From Streptomyces sp. ISL-10 (GTDB taxonomy: Bacteria; Actinomycetota; Actinomycetes; Streptomycetales; Streptomycetaceae), in the NCBI RefSeq assembly GCF_018614575.1, contig NZ_JAGGOJ010000013.1, forward strand, positions 186,001 through 250,000: a stretch of DNA of 64,000 nucleotides, in the 5' to 3' direction. Below, in pieces: positions 33,126-41,889 of the stretch. Under the pieces are notes generated by a model, which was given only the letters and a program-made list of their open reading frames with translations, had not been told where the DNA came from and searched no databases. The translations under genes were made by a program, and so were the position numbers. The number at the start of each line of letters is the position of its first letter. The stretch's first letter is position 1.

Positions 33126-34163
33126 TCAGGCGACCTTCTTGGCGTTCTCGATGGCCTTGGCCAGGTCCTCGAGGATCGGCGCGCACTTGGCGTACGAGTA
33201 GATCGGCTCGGTGACGCGCGGGATGACCTGGCCGGCCTTGACGGCGGGCAGGCCCGCCCAGGTGGGCTTGGACTTGGCGAGGTCGCCGGGCTGCAGCGTG
33301 CCGGTGCGGTTGTCCATCATGATGATGTCCGCCTCGTACTTGGCGGCGTTCTCCCAGCTGAGCTCCTCGAACCAGCCGGTCGCGTCGAGCTTCGACGGCG
33401 TGATGATGTCGACGCCGAGCTCCTTGAAGTACTTGAGGTCGGTCGGGCGCTCCGGCGACGAGATGTAGAACAGGTCGGCGCTGCCGGATCCGATGAGTAC
33501 CTTGATGCCGGGCCTGGCCTTCGCGGCTTTGCGCAGCCGCTCGGCGGCCTGCTCGAAACGGGCCTTGGCGTCGGCGAACTGCTTGGACTTCAGGTCCGCG
33601 CCGAGGGACTCGGCCAGCTGGGCGCGGCGGGCCAGCGCGGCGGGCATGTTGATCTCGGCGGCCTTCAGGGCCACGCTCGGGGCCAGCTTGAGGATCTTGT
33701 CCTTCGACTGGTCCGGCACGTACCAGAGGGCGTTCTTCTCCCACATGTCGGTGACGAGCAGCTCGGGCGCGAGGGCCGCGTACTTCTCGACGTTGAACTC
33801 GCCCCAGACATTGCCCAGGATCTCCAGCTTGCTGATGTCCATGTCGCCGGCCTGGACGTCGGGCTTGCCTTCGGGCGTCTCGGTTGGGCCGAAAACGCCC
33901 TTGACCTGAATGCCGTAGTCGTACAGCGCTGCGGCGGTGCCGGTGAAGGCGACGATGTTCTTCGGGGTGGCCTTCGCCTCGGCGGTGGTGCCGCGGTCGT
34001 CCTTGAAGCTCCAGGGGCCGGCGTCCTTCGCGGAGCCCTTGCCCGAACCGCCGTTCTCGGTGTCGTCCTTGCCGCATGCGGCGAGTGCGACGCCGAGCCC
34101 GAGGGCGCCGCCGGCGGCGAGAATGCCGCGGCGAGTGAGGTGGTATGCGCGGGCGTTGGGCAT
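33126..34163 (-). CDS. desE: DesE-like ferric-siderophore-binding lipoprotein
   Basis: A 345-aa ABC solute-binding lipoprotein. The start MPNARAYHLTRRGIL with a twin Arg, hydrophobic run and lipobox LAAC (Cys about 29) shows a lipid anchor. The mature part (DRGTTAEAKATPKNIVAFTG, WGEFNVEKYAALAPELLVTD, FYISSPERP, ADIIMMDNRTGTLQPGD) is the type III periplasmic-binding fold. It closely matches my memory of S. coelicolor DesE (SCO2780), the ferrioxamine receptor. ATG 34163 is preferred because longer starts would run through the iron box. The ABC permeases and ATPase are not in this window. Confidence 0.92.
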   Translation of the reverse strand: MPNARAYHLTRRGILAAGGALGLGVALAACGKDDTENGGSGKGSAKDAGPWSFKDDRGTTAEAKATPKNIVAFTGTAAALYDYGIQVKGVFGPTETPEGKPDVQAGDMDISKLEILGNVWGEFNVEKYAALAPELLVTDMWEKNALWYVPDQSKDKILKLAPSVALKAAEINMPAALARRAQLAESLGADLKSKQFADAKARFEQAAERLRKAAKARPGIKVLIGSGSADLFYISSPERPTDLKYFKELGVDIITPSKLDATGWFEELSWENAAKYEADIIMMDNRTGTLQPGDLAKSKPTWAGLPAVKAGQVIPRVTEPIYSYAKCAPILEDLAKAIENAKKVA

Positions 34164-34214
34164 GATGATGTCCGCTTTCGTACGTGCCGATTCGGCCACT
34201 GGCCAGGTCCGAGG

Positions 34215-34233
34215 ATAGGTTAGCCTAACCTCA
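34215..34233 (-). promoter_or_regulatory. Iron box (IdeR/DmdR1-type operator)
   Basis: On the minus strand the site reads TGAGGTTAGGCTAACCTAT, and the core AGGTTAGCCTAACCT (34217-34231) is an almost perfect palindrome. It matches the actinobacterial iron box TTAGGTTAGGCTCACCTAA closely and lies about 52 bp upstream of desE. Expected effect: repression of desE-desF when iron is plentiful. Confidence 0.92.
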
Positions 34234-34339
34234 CAAGCTGTCCAGAGGAACCTGCCACGCACGGCATACGCCGGGTCCCGGGTCTCGTACCCGTCATGCC
34301 CGCCGGCCGATACCTGCCCGGCCGGCGGCCGGCACATGA

Positions 34340-34374
34340 ACGCGCGCGACCGCCCTGGAGCAGGTCGCGCGCGT
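34340..34374 (-). terminator. Terminator of the acyl-CoA dehydrogenase operon
   Basis: ACGCGCGCGACC (34340-34351) pairs perfectly with GGTCGCGCGCGT (34363-34374) around an 11-nt loop, 12 bp beyond the acyl-CoA dehydrogenase stop. A second, weaker stem CGCCGGCCG / CGGCCGGCG lies behind it at 34301-34327. Confidence 0.75.
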
Positions 34375-34386
34375 GTGCCCGGATGG

Positions 34387-35547
34387 TCAGCCGGTGAAGC
34401 CCAACTCCCGTGCGATCAGCATCCTCTGGACCTCACTCGTGCCCTCGCCGATCTCCAGGATCTTGGAGTCGCGCCACATCCGGGCGACCGGGTACTCGTT
34501 CATGAAGCCGTAGCCGCCGTGGATCTGGGTGGCCTCACGGGCGTTGTCCACCGCCACCGTCGAGGAGTACAGCTTGGCGATCGCCGCCTCCTTCTTGAAC
34601 GGCTCGCCCCTCACCAGCCGGGACGCCGCGTCGCGCCAGCCGACCCTCGCCATGTGCGCGCGCATCTCCATGTCCGCGATCTTGAACTGGATGGCCTGGT
34701 TGCCGCCGATCGGCCGGCCGAAGGCGTGACGTTCCTTCGCGTACTTCACGGACTCGTCCACACAGCCCTGCGCCAGACCCGTCGCCAGCGCCGAGATCGC
34801 GATCCGGCCCTCGTCGAGGATGCGCAGGAACTGGGCGTAGCCCCGGCCCTCCTCGCCCAGCAGGTTGGCGAGCGGGACGCGGACGTCGGAGAACGACAGC
34901 TCACGGGTGTCCGAGGCGTTCCACCCCACCTTGGAGTAGGGGGCGGCGACCGTGAAGCCCGGTGTACCGGACGGGACGATGATGGCGGAGATCTCCGGGC
35001 GGCCGTCGGCCTTGCGGTCCGTCACCGCCGTCACCGTGACCAGGCCCGTGATGTCCGTGCCGGAGTTGGTGATGAAGCACTTGGAGCCGTTGATGACCCA
35101 CTCGTCGCCGTCGCGCACGGCCGTCGTCCTGGTGCCGCCCGCGTCCGAACCGCAGTCCGGCTCGGTCAGCCCGAACGCGCCCAGCAGCTCGCCCGAGCAC
35201 AGCCGGGGCAGCCACTGCCGCTTCTGCTCCTCGGTGCCGAAGCGGTAGACGGGCATCGCACCCAGCGAGACCCCGGCCTCCAGGGTGATGGCCACGGAGG
35301 AGTCGACGCGGGCCAGCTCCTCCAGGGCGATGCCGAGGGCGAGGTAGTCACCGCCCATGCCGCCGTACTCCTCCGGGAACGGCAGCCCGAACAGGCCCAT
35401 GCGGCCCATCTCGCGGACGATCTCGTAAGGGAACTCGTGGCGCTCGTAGAAGTCGCCGATCTTCGGCGCTATCACATCGTGCGCGAACTCCTCGACCGTG
35501 CGGCGGAGTTCCTCGTGCTCGGCGGAGAGCCGGTGGTCCAGGGACAT
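34387..35547 (-). CDS. Acyl-CoA dehydrogenase, probable isovaleryl/branched-chain type
   Basis: A 386-aa FAD flavoprotein oxidising acyl-CoA to 2-enoyl-CoA. It has the ACAD signatures LTEPDCGSDAGGTRTTA (about 127-143), the FAD segment FITNSGTDI, RHAFGRPIGGNQAIQFKIADM and GGYGFMNEYPVARMWRD. The C-terminal EIGEGTSEVQ keeps a Glu where many ACADs carry the catalytic base. Together with HMG-CoA lyase and a biotin carboxylase pair it forms a leucine-degradation-type set, so isovaleryl-CoA is a likely substrate. In S. coelicolor the matching gene is recalled as acdH (SCO2779). It is last in the operon, with a 7-bp gap after the lyase gene. Confidence 0.92.
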   Translation of the reverse strand: MSLDHRLSAEHEELRRTVEEFAHDVIAPKIGDFYERHEFPYEIVREMGRMGLFGLPFPEEYGGMGGDYLALGIALEELARVDSSVAITLEAGVSLGAMPVYRFGTEEQKRQWLPRLCSGELLGAFGLTEPDCGSDAGGTRTTAVRDGDEWVINGSKCFITNSGTDITGLVTVTAVTDRKADGRPEISAIIVPSGTPGFTVAAPYSKVGWNASDTRELSFSDVRVPLANLLGEEGRGYAQFLRILDEGRIAISALATGLAQGCVDESVKYAKERHAFGRPIGGNQAIQFKIADMEMRAHMARVGWRDAASRLVRGEPFKKEAAIAKLYSSTVAVDNAREATQIHGGYGFMNEYPVARMWRDSKILEIGEGTSEVQRMLIARELGFTG

Positions 35548-35554
35548 CGGGGTG

Positions 35555-36499
35555 TCACTCCTTGTGGGAGAGGGCGCGGACGGTACGGGACGGGCTGGGA
35601 CGGCCCAGCTGTTCGGCCATCCACACGCTGGTGGCGGTGAGCCGGCCGAGGTCGACCCCGGTCTCGATGCCGAGGCCGTCGAGCATCCACACGAGGTCTT
35701 CGGTGGCGAGATTTCCGGTGGCGCTCTTCGCGTACGGGCAGCCGCCGAGGCCGCCGGCGGAGGCGTCCACCGTGCTCACGCCGCACTGGAGTGCGGCGAG
35801 GGTGTTGGCCAGTGCCTGGCCGTAGGTGTCGTGGAAGTGGACCGCGATCCTGCTGCTCGCCACGCCGCTGTCGTGCAGCGCGGTGAGCAGCGCACGCACA
35901 TGGCCGGCGGTGGCCACGCCGATCGTGTCGCCGAGGCTGAGCTCGTCGCAGCCCATGTCGATCAGGCGCCGGCACACCGTGACGACCTGCTCGACAGGCA
36001 CCGGTCCCTCCCACGGGTCGCCGAAGCACATCGACAGATAGCCGCGCACCCGCAGGCCGTGCTCGACGGCCCTGGTGACGACCGGTGCGAACATGGCGAG
36101 CGCCTCGTCGACCGTGCGGTTGAGATTGGCCTTCGCGAACGACTCCGTGGCGCTGGCGAACACCGCGATCTCACGGGCCCCGAGCCCGAGGGCCCGGTCC
36201 AGGCCGCGGTCGTTGGGCACGAGGACCGGCAGCCGCACGCCGGGCAGGTCGCCGACCATCGGGAACAGCTGCTCGGCGTCCGCCAGTTGGGGAACCCACT
36301 TCGGGTGGACGAAGCTGGTCGCCTCCACGGTGGTGAGGCCGGCGGCGGCCAGCCGGCGGATGAACTCCGCCTTGACCTCCACCGGCACCACCGACTTCTC
36401 GTTCTGCAGGCCGTCGCGGGGGCCGACCTCGTGGATGCGCACGCGCGGAGGGAGGCCGGGGGCCCGCACCGTCATGGGCAGCCCTTCGGTGCCGGTCAT
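35555..36499 (-). CDS. Hydroxymethylglutaryl-CoA lyase
   Basis: A 314-aa TIM-barrel lyase cleaving HMG-CoA to acetyl-CoA and acetoacetate, the final step of leucine breakdown. The metal-binding start is VGPRDGLQNEK (about 25-35). HFHDTYGQALAN (about 222-233) carries the conserved His pair, and GGLGGCPYAKSATGN (about 254-268) holds the active-site Cys. ATG 36499 overlaps the stop of the biotin carboxylase gene by four bases; an internal ATG at 36475 is possible. The operon order is carboxyltransferase, biotin carboxylase, lyase, dehydrogenase. Confidence 0.93.
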   Translation of the reverse strand: MTGTEGLPMTVRAPGLPPRVRIHEVGPRDGLQNEKSVVPVEVKAEFIRRLAAAGLTTVEATSFVHPKWVPQLADAEQLFPMVGDLPGVRLPVLVPNDRGLDRALGLGAREIAVFASATESFAKANLNRTVDEALAMFAPVVTRAVEHGLRVRGYLSMCFGDPWEGPVPVEQVVTVCRRLIDMGCDELSLGDTIGVATAGHVRALLTALHDSGVASSRIAVHFHDTYGQALANTLAALQCGVSTVDASAGGLGGCPYAKSATGNLATEDLVWMLDGLGIETGVDLGRLTATSVWMAEQLGRPSPSRTVRALSHKE

Positions 36500-38457
36500 G
36501 CCTGCGCCTCCTCGCCGGTCTCGTCCGGAGTGACCACGGCGAGCACCTGGTCCATGGCGACGGTCGAGCCCGCGGTGACGTCGAGCTCGGTGACCGTGCC
36601 GGCGTGCGGGGCGGAGATGACGTGCTCCATCTTCATCGCCTCCACCACCAGCAGGCTCTGGCCCGCCGTCACCACATCGCCGACGGCCACCTTGACGACG
36701 GTGACGGTGCCGGGCATCGGCGCGGCCAGGGTGTCCACGCCGCTGTGGGCGGTGCCGCTGAGGGCCGCTTCGACGGGGTCGTGGTCCAGCACATGCCAGC
36801 TGTCGCCGTCGCGGCCGAGCCAGTCGCCCGCGCGGTGGAAGGTGTGCGTGACGCCGTGCACCTCGACGGCGACCGTGTGCTCCTCGACCCGCGGGACCGC
36901 CTGGCGCCGCACGGTGTGTGTGACGGGGTCGCCTCCCGGCACGCGCAGGGGGAAGGCGAGCGGAGCCGCCTCGCCGCCCATCCGCCAGCCGCTCGGCACC
37001 GAGAAGGGGTCCGCCCAGCCGGTCGTCCGCGGCGGTGCGAGCTCAGCAGCCCGCACGGCCGCCGCCGCCTCGTACACCTCGTCCGGCACCCCGCCCGGAA
37101 CGAGAGCGTCGGCCTCCCGCTCCACGAGACCCGTGTCCATCTCCCCCGAGACGACCGCCGGATGGGCGAGCAGGCGGCGCAGGAATCCGGCGTTCGTCGG
37201 GACGCCCAGCGTCACCGTCTCCGCGAGGGCCGCCCGCAGCTTGCGCAGGGCGGTGGCGCGGTCGGGGCCGTACGCGATGACCTTGGAGAGCATCGGGTCG
37301 TACAGGCTGCTCACCTCCAGGCCCTCGGTCAGGCCCGAGTCCGTGCGCACCCCCTCGCCCTGGGGCTCGTGGAGGCGCAGGACCGTGCCGCCGGAGGGCA
37401 GGAAGCCGCGCGAGGGGTCCTCGGCGCAGACACGGGCCTCGACGGCGTGGCCCGTGAGGGTGATGTCGTCCTGCCCGAAGGACAGTCGCTCGCCCGCCGC
37501 GACCCGCAGCTGCCACTCCACCAGGTCGATACCGGTGATGAGCTCGGTGACCGGATGCTCGACCTGGAGGCGGGTGTTCATCTCCATGAAGTAGTACTGC
37601 GAAGGGTCGGTGCCCGGGACGATGAACTCCACCGTGCCCGCGCCCCGGTAGCCGCAGGAACGGGCCGCCTGCACGGCCGCCTCGCCCATCGCGGCACGCG
37701 TCGCCTCGTCCAGCAGGACCGAAGGCGCCTCCTCGATGATCTTCTGGTGGCGGCGCTGGAGCGAGCACTCGCGCTCGCCGAGATGCACCACCCGGCCGTG
37801 GCCGTCGGCCAGCACCTGGATCTCGATGTGGCGGGGACGGTCGATCCAGCGCTCGACGAGCAGCGTGTCGTCGCCGAACGAGGCACGCGCCTCGCGCCGC
37901 GCGGCCGCGATCTCGTCGAGGAGCGCCGACTCGACGCGGGTGAGGCGCATGCCCTTGCCGCCGCCGCCCGCCGACGGCTTGAGCAGGACCGGCATGCCGA
38001 TCTCGCGGGCGGCCGCGGCCAGTTCGTCGTCGGTGAGACCGCTGCCCGAGGAGCCGGGAACGACCGGGACGCCGGCTGCCTTCACGGTCTCCTTGGCGCG
38101 GATCTTGTCGCCCATCAGGGAGATCGCGGACGCCGGCGGGCCGATGAACACGAGGCCGGCCTCGGCGCACGCCTGGGCGAAGCCCGCGTTCTCCGCGAGG
38201 AAGCCGTAGCCGGGGTGGACGGCCTGGGCGCCGGTGCGCGCGGCGGCGTCCAGCAGACGGTCGATCGAGAGGTAGCTCTCGGCGGCCGGCGCGGGCCCGA
38301 TACGGACCGCGGTGTCCGCCTCGCGCACATGGCGGGCGCCGGCGTCCGCATCGCTGAAGACGGCCACGGAGCGCACGCCGAGGGCCCGCAGGGTGCGGAT
38401 GACCCGTACCGCGATCTCGCCGCGGTTGGCGACCAGAACGGTGTCGAACATCGTCAT
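36496..38457 (-). CDS. Biotin carboxylase / BCCP subunit of an acyl-CoA carboxylase (probably methylcrotonyl-CoA)
   Basis: A 653-aa alpha subunit. The biotin carboxylase domain (about 1-450) has VLVANRGEIAVRVIRT, the ATP-grasp glycine loop SAGGGGKGMRL, HLGERECSLQRRHQKIIEEA and EMNTRLQVEHPVTE. A linker with the BT-like region (about 455-575) leads to the biotinyl domain, where K609 in VEAMKMEH is biotinylated. The operon context (HMG-CoA lyase, acyl-CoA dehydrogenase) points to 3-methylcrotonyl-CoA as substrate rather than acetyl- or propionyl-CoA, although the latter is a common annotation. ATG 38457 is 13 bp after the stop of the beta-subunit gene. Confidence 0.92.
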   Translation of the reverse strand: MTMFDTVLVANRGEIAVRVIRTLRALGVRSVAVFSDADAGARHVREADTAVRIGPAPAAESYLSIDRLLDAAARTGAQAVHPGYGFLAENAGFAQACAEAGLVFIGPPASAISLMGDKIRAKETVKAAGVPVVPGSSGSGLTDDELAAAAREIGMPVLLKPSAGGGGKGMRLTRVESALLDEIAAARREARASFGDDTLLVERWIDRPRHIEIQVLADGHGRVVHLGERECSLQRRHQKIIEEAPSVLLDEATRAAMGEAAVQAARSCGYRGAGTVEFIVPGTDPSQYYFMEMNTRLQVEHPVTELITGIDLVEWQLRVAAGERLSFGQDDITLTGHAVEARVCAEDPSRGFLPSGGTVLRLHEPQGEGVRTDSGLTEGLEVSSLYDPMLSKVIAYGPDRATALRKLRAALAETVTLGVPTNAGFLRRLLAHPAVVSGEMDTGLVEREADALVPGGVPDEVYEAAAAVRAAELAPPRTTGWADPFSVPSGWRMGGEAAPLAFPLRVPGGDPVTHTVRRQAVPRVEEHTVAVEVHGVTHTFHRAGDWLGRDGDSWHVLDHDPVEAALSGTAHSGVDTLAAPMPGTVTVVKVAVGDVVTAGQSLLVVEAMKMEHVISAPHAGTVTELDVTAGSTVAMDQVLAVVTPDETGEEAQA

Positions 38458-38470
38458 CGTGAAAGGTCCC

Positions 38471-40087
38471 TCACATCCGGAAGACGCCGAAGCCGGCGTC
38501 CCCCAACGGCGCGTTGGCGCAGGCGGTCAGGGCCAGACCCAGCACCTGCCGGGTGTCCATCGGGTCGATCACGCCGTCGTCCCACAGGCGGGCCGTCGCG
38601 TAGTAGGCGTTGCCCTGCTGCTCGTACTGGGCGCGGATCGGGTCCTTGAAGGCCTCTTCCTCCGCCGCGGACCACTGCTCGCCGCGGCCCTCCAGCTGGT
38701 CCCGCTTGACCGTGGCCAGGACGGACGCGGCCTGCTCGCCGCCCATGACCGAGATCTTCGCGTTCGGCCACATCCACAGGAAGCGGGGGCCGTAGGCCCG
38801 GCCGCACATCGAGTAGTTGCCGGCGCCGTAGGAACCGCCGACGACGACGGTCAGCTTCGGCACCCGCGTGCACGCCACGGCCGTGACCATCTTGGCGCCG
38901 TGCTTGGCGATGCCGCCGGCCTCGTAGTCCTTGCCCACCATGAAGCCGGAGATGTTCTGCAGGAAGAGCAGGGGGATGCCGCGCTGGTCGCACAGCTCGA
39001 TGAAGTGCGCGCCCTTCTGGGCGGACTCGGCGAACAGGATGCCATTGTTGGCGACGATGCCGACGGGGTGGCCATGGATCCGTGCGAAGCCGGTGACCAG
39101 CGTCTGCCCGAACTCCGACTTGAACTCGGCGAACCGGGAGCCGTCCGTGATCCGGGCGATCACCTCCCGCACGTCGTACGGCGTACGGGAGTCGACCGGG
39201 ACCGCGCCGTACAACCCGGCGGGGTCGGCCTTGGGCTCCTCGGCCGGCTCCACGGACCAGGGGAGCGGGCCGCGCTCGGGCAGGGTCGCGACGATGGTGC
39301 GCACGATCCGCAGAGCGTGGGCGTCGTCCTCGGCGAGATGGTCGGTGACGCCGGAGACGCGGGAGTGGACCTCGCCGCCGCCGAGCTCCTCGGCGGTGAC
39401 GACCTCGCCGGTCGCCGCCTTCACCAGTGGCGGGCCGCCGAGGAAGATCGTGCCCTGGTTGCGCACGATCACTGCCTCGTCGCTCATGGCGGGCACATAC
39501 GCCCCGCCCGCGGTGCACGAACCGAGCACCGCGGCGATCTGGGGGATGCCGGCGCCGGACATCCGGGCCTGGTTGTAGAAGATCCGGCCGAAGTGCTCGC
39601 GGTCGGGGAAGACCTCGTCCTGCATCGGCAGGAACGCGCCGCCGGAGTCCACGAGGTACACGCAGGGGAGCCGGTTCTCCAGCGCCACTTCCTGCGCGCG
39701 CAGATGCTTCTTGACCGTCATCGGGTAGTACGTGCCGCCCTTGACGGTGGCGTCATTGGCCACGACCACGACCTCGCGGCCGCTGACCCGCCCGATCCCG
39801 GCGATCACCCCGGCCGCCGGGGCCTGCCCGTCGTACATCCCCTCGGCCGCAAGCGGAGCGAGCTCCAGGAAGGGCGAGCCGGGGTCGAGAAGGGTGTCCA
39901 CGCGGTCCCGCGGAAGCAGCTTCCCGCGCGCCGTATGGCGGGCGCGCGCCTTCTCGCCGCCGCCGAGGCGGGCTGCCGCCAGGCGTGAGCGCAGACCGTC
40001 GGCGAGCTCCTGGTGTGCCGCCTCGTTGGCCTGCCAGGCCTCGGACGCCGGGTCCGCGGCGCTCGCCAGCACTGGTGCCTGCTGCAT
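38471..40087 (-). CDS. Acyl-CoA carboxylase beta subunit (carboxyltransferase)
   Basis: A 538-aa carboxyltransferase of the crotonase-fold pair type. It contains the oxyanion-hole glycines VDSGGAFLPMQDEVFPD (about 147-163; typical of methylcrotonyl-CoA carboxylase beta), IAAVLGSCTAGGAYVPAM, KAATGEVVTAEELGG and GSYGAGNYSMCGRAY. The C-terminal MGGEQAASVLATV is also seen in MccB-type subunits. It is the first gene of the operon, reading from the promoter with two 16-bp palindromes that lies between it and the divergent TetR gene. Confidence 0.92.
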   Translation of the reverse strand: MQQAPVLASAADPASEAWQANEAAHQELADGLRSRLAAARLGGGEKARARHTARGKLLPRDRVDTLLDPGSPFLELAPLAAEGMYDGQAPAAGVIAGIGRVSGREVVVVANDATVKGGTYYPMTVKKHLRAQEVALENRLPCVYLVDSGGAFLPMQDEVFPDREHFGRIFYNQARMSGAGIPQIAAVLGSCTAGGAYVPAMSDEAVIVRNQGTIFLGGPPLVKAATGEVVTAEELGGGEVHSRVSGVTDHLAEDDAHALRIVRTIVATLPERGPLPWSVEPAEEPKADPAGLYGAVPVDSRTPYDVREVIARITDGSRFAEFKSEFGQTLVTGFARIHGHPVGIVANNGILFAESAQKGAHFIELCDQRGIPLLFLQNISGFMVGKDYEAGGIAKHGAKMVTAVACTRVPKLTVVVGGSYGAGNYSMCGRAYGPRFLWMWPNAKISVMGGEQAASVLATVKRDQLEGRGEQWSAAEEEAFKDPIRAQYEQQGNAYYATARLWDDGVIDPMDTRQVLGLALTACANAPLGDAGFGVFRM

Positions 40088-40107
40088 TGCTCGAGCTCCC
40101 TTGCTCG

Positions 40108-40123
40108 GTTAATGAGCGTTAAC
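40108..40123. promoter_or_regulatory. Operator palindrome 1 of the carboxylase/TetR intergenic region
   Basis: GTTAATGAGCGTTAAC is a near-perfect 16-bp palindrome (GTTAA and TTAAC arms). It lies 21 bp upstream of the carboxyltransferase ATG. A related palindrome lies 29 bp further on. Likely bound by the adjacent TetR regulator. Confidence 0.75.
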
Positions 40124-40136
40124 GTGTTTCTCCAAG

Positions 40137-40152
40137 GTTAACGACCGCTAAC
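40137..40152. promoter_or_regulatory. Operator palindrome 2 of the carboxylase/TetR intergenic region
   Basis: GTTAACGACCGCTAAC repeats the pattern of the site at 40108-40123 (shared GTTAxxxxGxGTTAAC-type sequence when read from either side). It overlaps the -35 position predicted for the TetR gene, which fits autorepression. Confidence 0.75.
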
Positions 40153-40161
40153 AGCCCTGTC

Positions 40162-40167
40162 TAGAAT
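40162..40167 (+). promoter_or_regulatory. Probable -10 element of the TetR gene; leaderless start
   Basis: TAGAAT lies 8 bp before the ATG at 40176, so transcription would begin at or next to the start codon. No ribosome binding site is visible, which fits a leaderless mRNA. A TTAACG hexamer at 40138 is in the -35 position. Confidence 0.6.
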
Positions 40168-40175
40168 GAATTCCC

Positions 40176-40781
40176 ATGAGCACCAGGACCTCGGCCCCGA
40201 CGCGCCGCGAGCAGATCCTCAAGGAGGCCGCGCGCCTCTTCGCCGAGCGCGGCTTCCACGGCGTGGGAGTCGACGAGATAGGGGCCGCGGTGGGCATCAG
40301 CGGCCCCGGCCTCTACCGCCACTTCCCCGGCAAGGACGCGATGCTCGCGGAGCTGCTCGTGGGCATCAGCGAGCGTCTCCTGAGCGGTGGCCGACTGCGG
40401 GTCGAGGAGGCGTCGACGGGCCCGGACGCGGTCCTGGCGTCCCTGATCGACGGCCACATCGACTTCGCGCTCGACGACCGCCCGCTGATCACTCTGCACG
40501 ACCGGGAGCTGGACCGCCTGCGGGACAGCGACCGCAAGCTGGTGCGCCAGTTGCAGCGCCAGTACGTGGAGCTGTGGGTGGCGGTGGTGCGCGAGCTGCA
40601 CCCGGACGTGGCGGAGTCCGAGGCGAGGACGGCGGTGCACGCGGTGTTCGGCCTGCTCAACTCGACGCCCCACCTGGGTGCGAACGGAGGCGGCCCCCTG
40701 GGCCGCGCGGCGACGGAGTCCCTGCTCAGGCGGCTGGCGCACGGGGCGTTCGCGGCGCTGGGGCCGCTGGGGGCGCGGTAG
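40176..40781 (+). CDS. TetR-family regulator of the divergent carboxylase operon
   Basis: A 201-aa regulator. The N-terminal helix-turn-helix is REQILKEAARLFAERGFHGV, then VDEIGAAVGISGPGLYRHFPGKDAML (about 11-62). The rest is the helical ligand-binding domain (LDRLRDSDRKLVRQLQRQYV, AVHAVFGLLNSTPHL). Divergent placement next to a leucine/acyl-CoA catabolic operon and the two shared palindromes indicate a local repressor released by an acyl-CoA. ATG 40176 has no Shine-Dalgarno and appears to be leaderless. Confidence 0.9.
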   Translation: MSTRTSAPTRREQILKEAARLFAERGFHGVGVDEIGAAVGISGPGLYRHFPGKDAMLAELLVGISERLLSGGRLRVEEASTGPDAVLASLIDGHIDFALDDRPLITLHDRELDRLRDSDRKLVRQLQRQYVELWVAVVRELHPDVAESEARTAVHAVFGLLNSTPHLGANGGGPLGRAATESLLRRLAHGAFAALGPLGAR

Positions 40782-40847
40782 CGCAGGCGGCGGGGTCCTT
40801 GGGGCCGGTGGGCGACAGCTCTTCAGGGCCGCAGGGACGGCCTTAGT

Positions 40848-40985
40848 GGAGTCGGAGGGTCCGGTCCGCGCCACGTCCGTGGTGGGGGGCGTAGCGGAAT
40901 CGGAGGGTCCGTCCGGAGCGCGTCCGTGGGGGGCGTAGCGGAGTCCGAGAGTCCGCCTCGCCGCGCGTCCGTGGGGCGAGACGGT
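40848..40985. repeat. Three imperfect tandem copies of a 44-48 bp unit
   Basis: Units starting GGAGTCGGAGGGTCCG recur at 40848, 40896 and 40940, each ending in CGTCCGTGGGG followed by GCGTAGC or GCGAGAC. They fill the intergenic gap between the TetR gene and the gene at 41023. No gene is seen in them. Confidence 0.65.
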
Positions 40986-41022
40986 GGGTACCCTCCGCGC
41001 ACACCACGGCACAATGGGGCCC

Positions 41023-41811
41023 ATGCCGATACCCAGCCGCGCCGCTCTTGTCGACCATCTCGTCCGCTCACGTATCGCCGGAGACGTCGCCACCCCTCGC
41101 GACAACAATCTCTCCCACTACCGCAGACTCGCCAACGGTGACCGGCACTACTGGCTCGGTCTGGAGCTCGGCGACCGCTGGAGCGACGAGCAGGACGTGC
41201 TGGCGGTCATGGCAGAGCGGTGCGGTGTCAGCGACGACCCCGAGCACCGGCAGGGCCAGGACACCATCGACCCCGAGCTGACCGTCGACGCCCTGGAGCG
41301 CATGGCCGCCCGCCTGCGCAAGGCCGCCGACGCCCACGAGCGCGTGCTGTTCGCGACCGGTCACCCCGGCGGCCTGCTCGACGTCCACCGGCAGACCGCC
41401 GCCGCGCTGCGGGCCGCGGGCTGCGAGATCGTACGGATCCCGGGCGGGCTGATGGCCGACGAGGGCATGGTCTTCCAGTTCGCCGACGTCGCCATGCTGG
41501 AGCGCGGCGCGACCCTGTGGCACACCCACTCGCCGGCGCCGATGGCCGCGATCCTCGACGGTCTGGCGCGCGAGGGCCGGCCGCTGCCCGACCTGGTGGT
41601 GGCCGACCACGGCTGGGCGGGCTGCGCGGGCCAGCGCGGCATCGACGCCGTCGGCTACGCGGACTGCAACGACCCGGCCCTGTTCATCGCCGAGGCCGAG
41701 GGCACGCTCCAGGTGACGGTCCCGCTCGACGACCATGTGACCGACCCGCGGTTCTACGACCCGATGACGGCCTACCTGCTGGACGCGGCGGGGCTGGGGC
41801 CGGCGGACTGA
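41023..41811 (+). CDS. Phosphatase-like conserved actinobacterial protein
   Basis: A 262-aa soluble protein often annotated simply as phosphatase in Streptomyces. Recognisable blocks are ATPRDNNLSHYRRLANGDRHYWLG (about 20-43), VLFATGHPGGLLDVHR (about 110-125), IPGGLMADEGMVFQFADVA, LWHTHSPAPM (about 167-176), DLVVADHGWAG (about 192-202) and YADCNDPALFIAE. The conserved His/Asp residues of HTHS, DHGW and GHPGG suggest a metal- or phosphate-binding site. ATG 41023 has GGGG upstream; an ATG at 41014 directly after a CACAAT -10-like element is a leaderless alternative. Confidence 0.8.
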   Translation: MPIPSRAALVDHLVRSRIAGDVATPRDNNLSHYRRLANGDRHYWLGLELGDRWSDEQDVLAVMAERCGVSDDPEHRQGQDTIDPELTVDALERMAARLRKAADAHERVLFATGHPGGLLDVHRQTAAALRAAGCEIVRIPGGLMADEGMVFQFADVAMLERGATLWHTHSPAPMAAILDGLAREGRPLPDLVVADHGWAGCAGQRGIDAVGYADCNDPALFIAEAEGTLQVTVPLDDHVTDPRFYDPMTAYLLDAAGLGPAD

Positions 41812-41889
41812 TCCGGCGGCGGGGCGGCGGGGTTGTGGGGTTGCGAGGCGGCGAAGCTGCGGGACCCAGGGCTTCAGGGCCCCGGGGTT

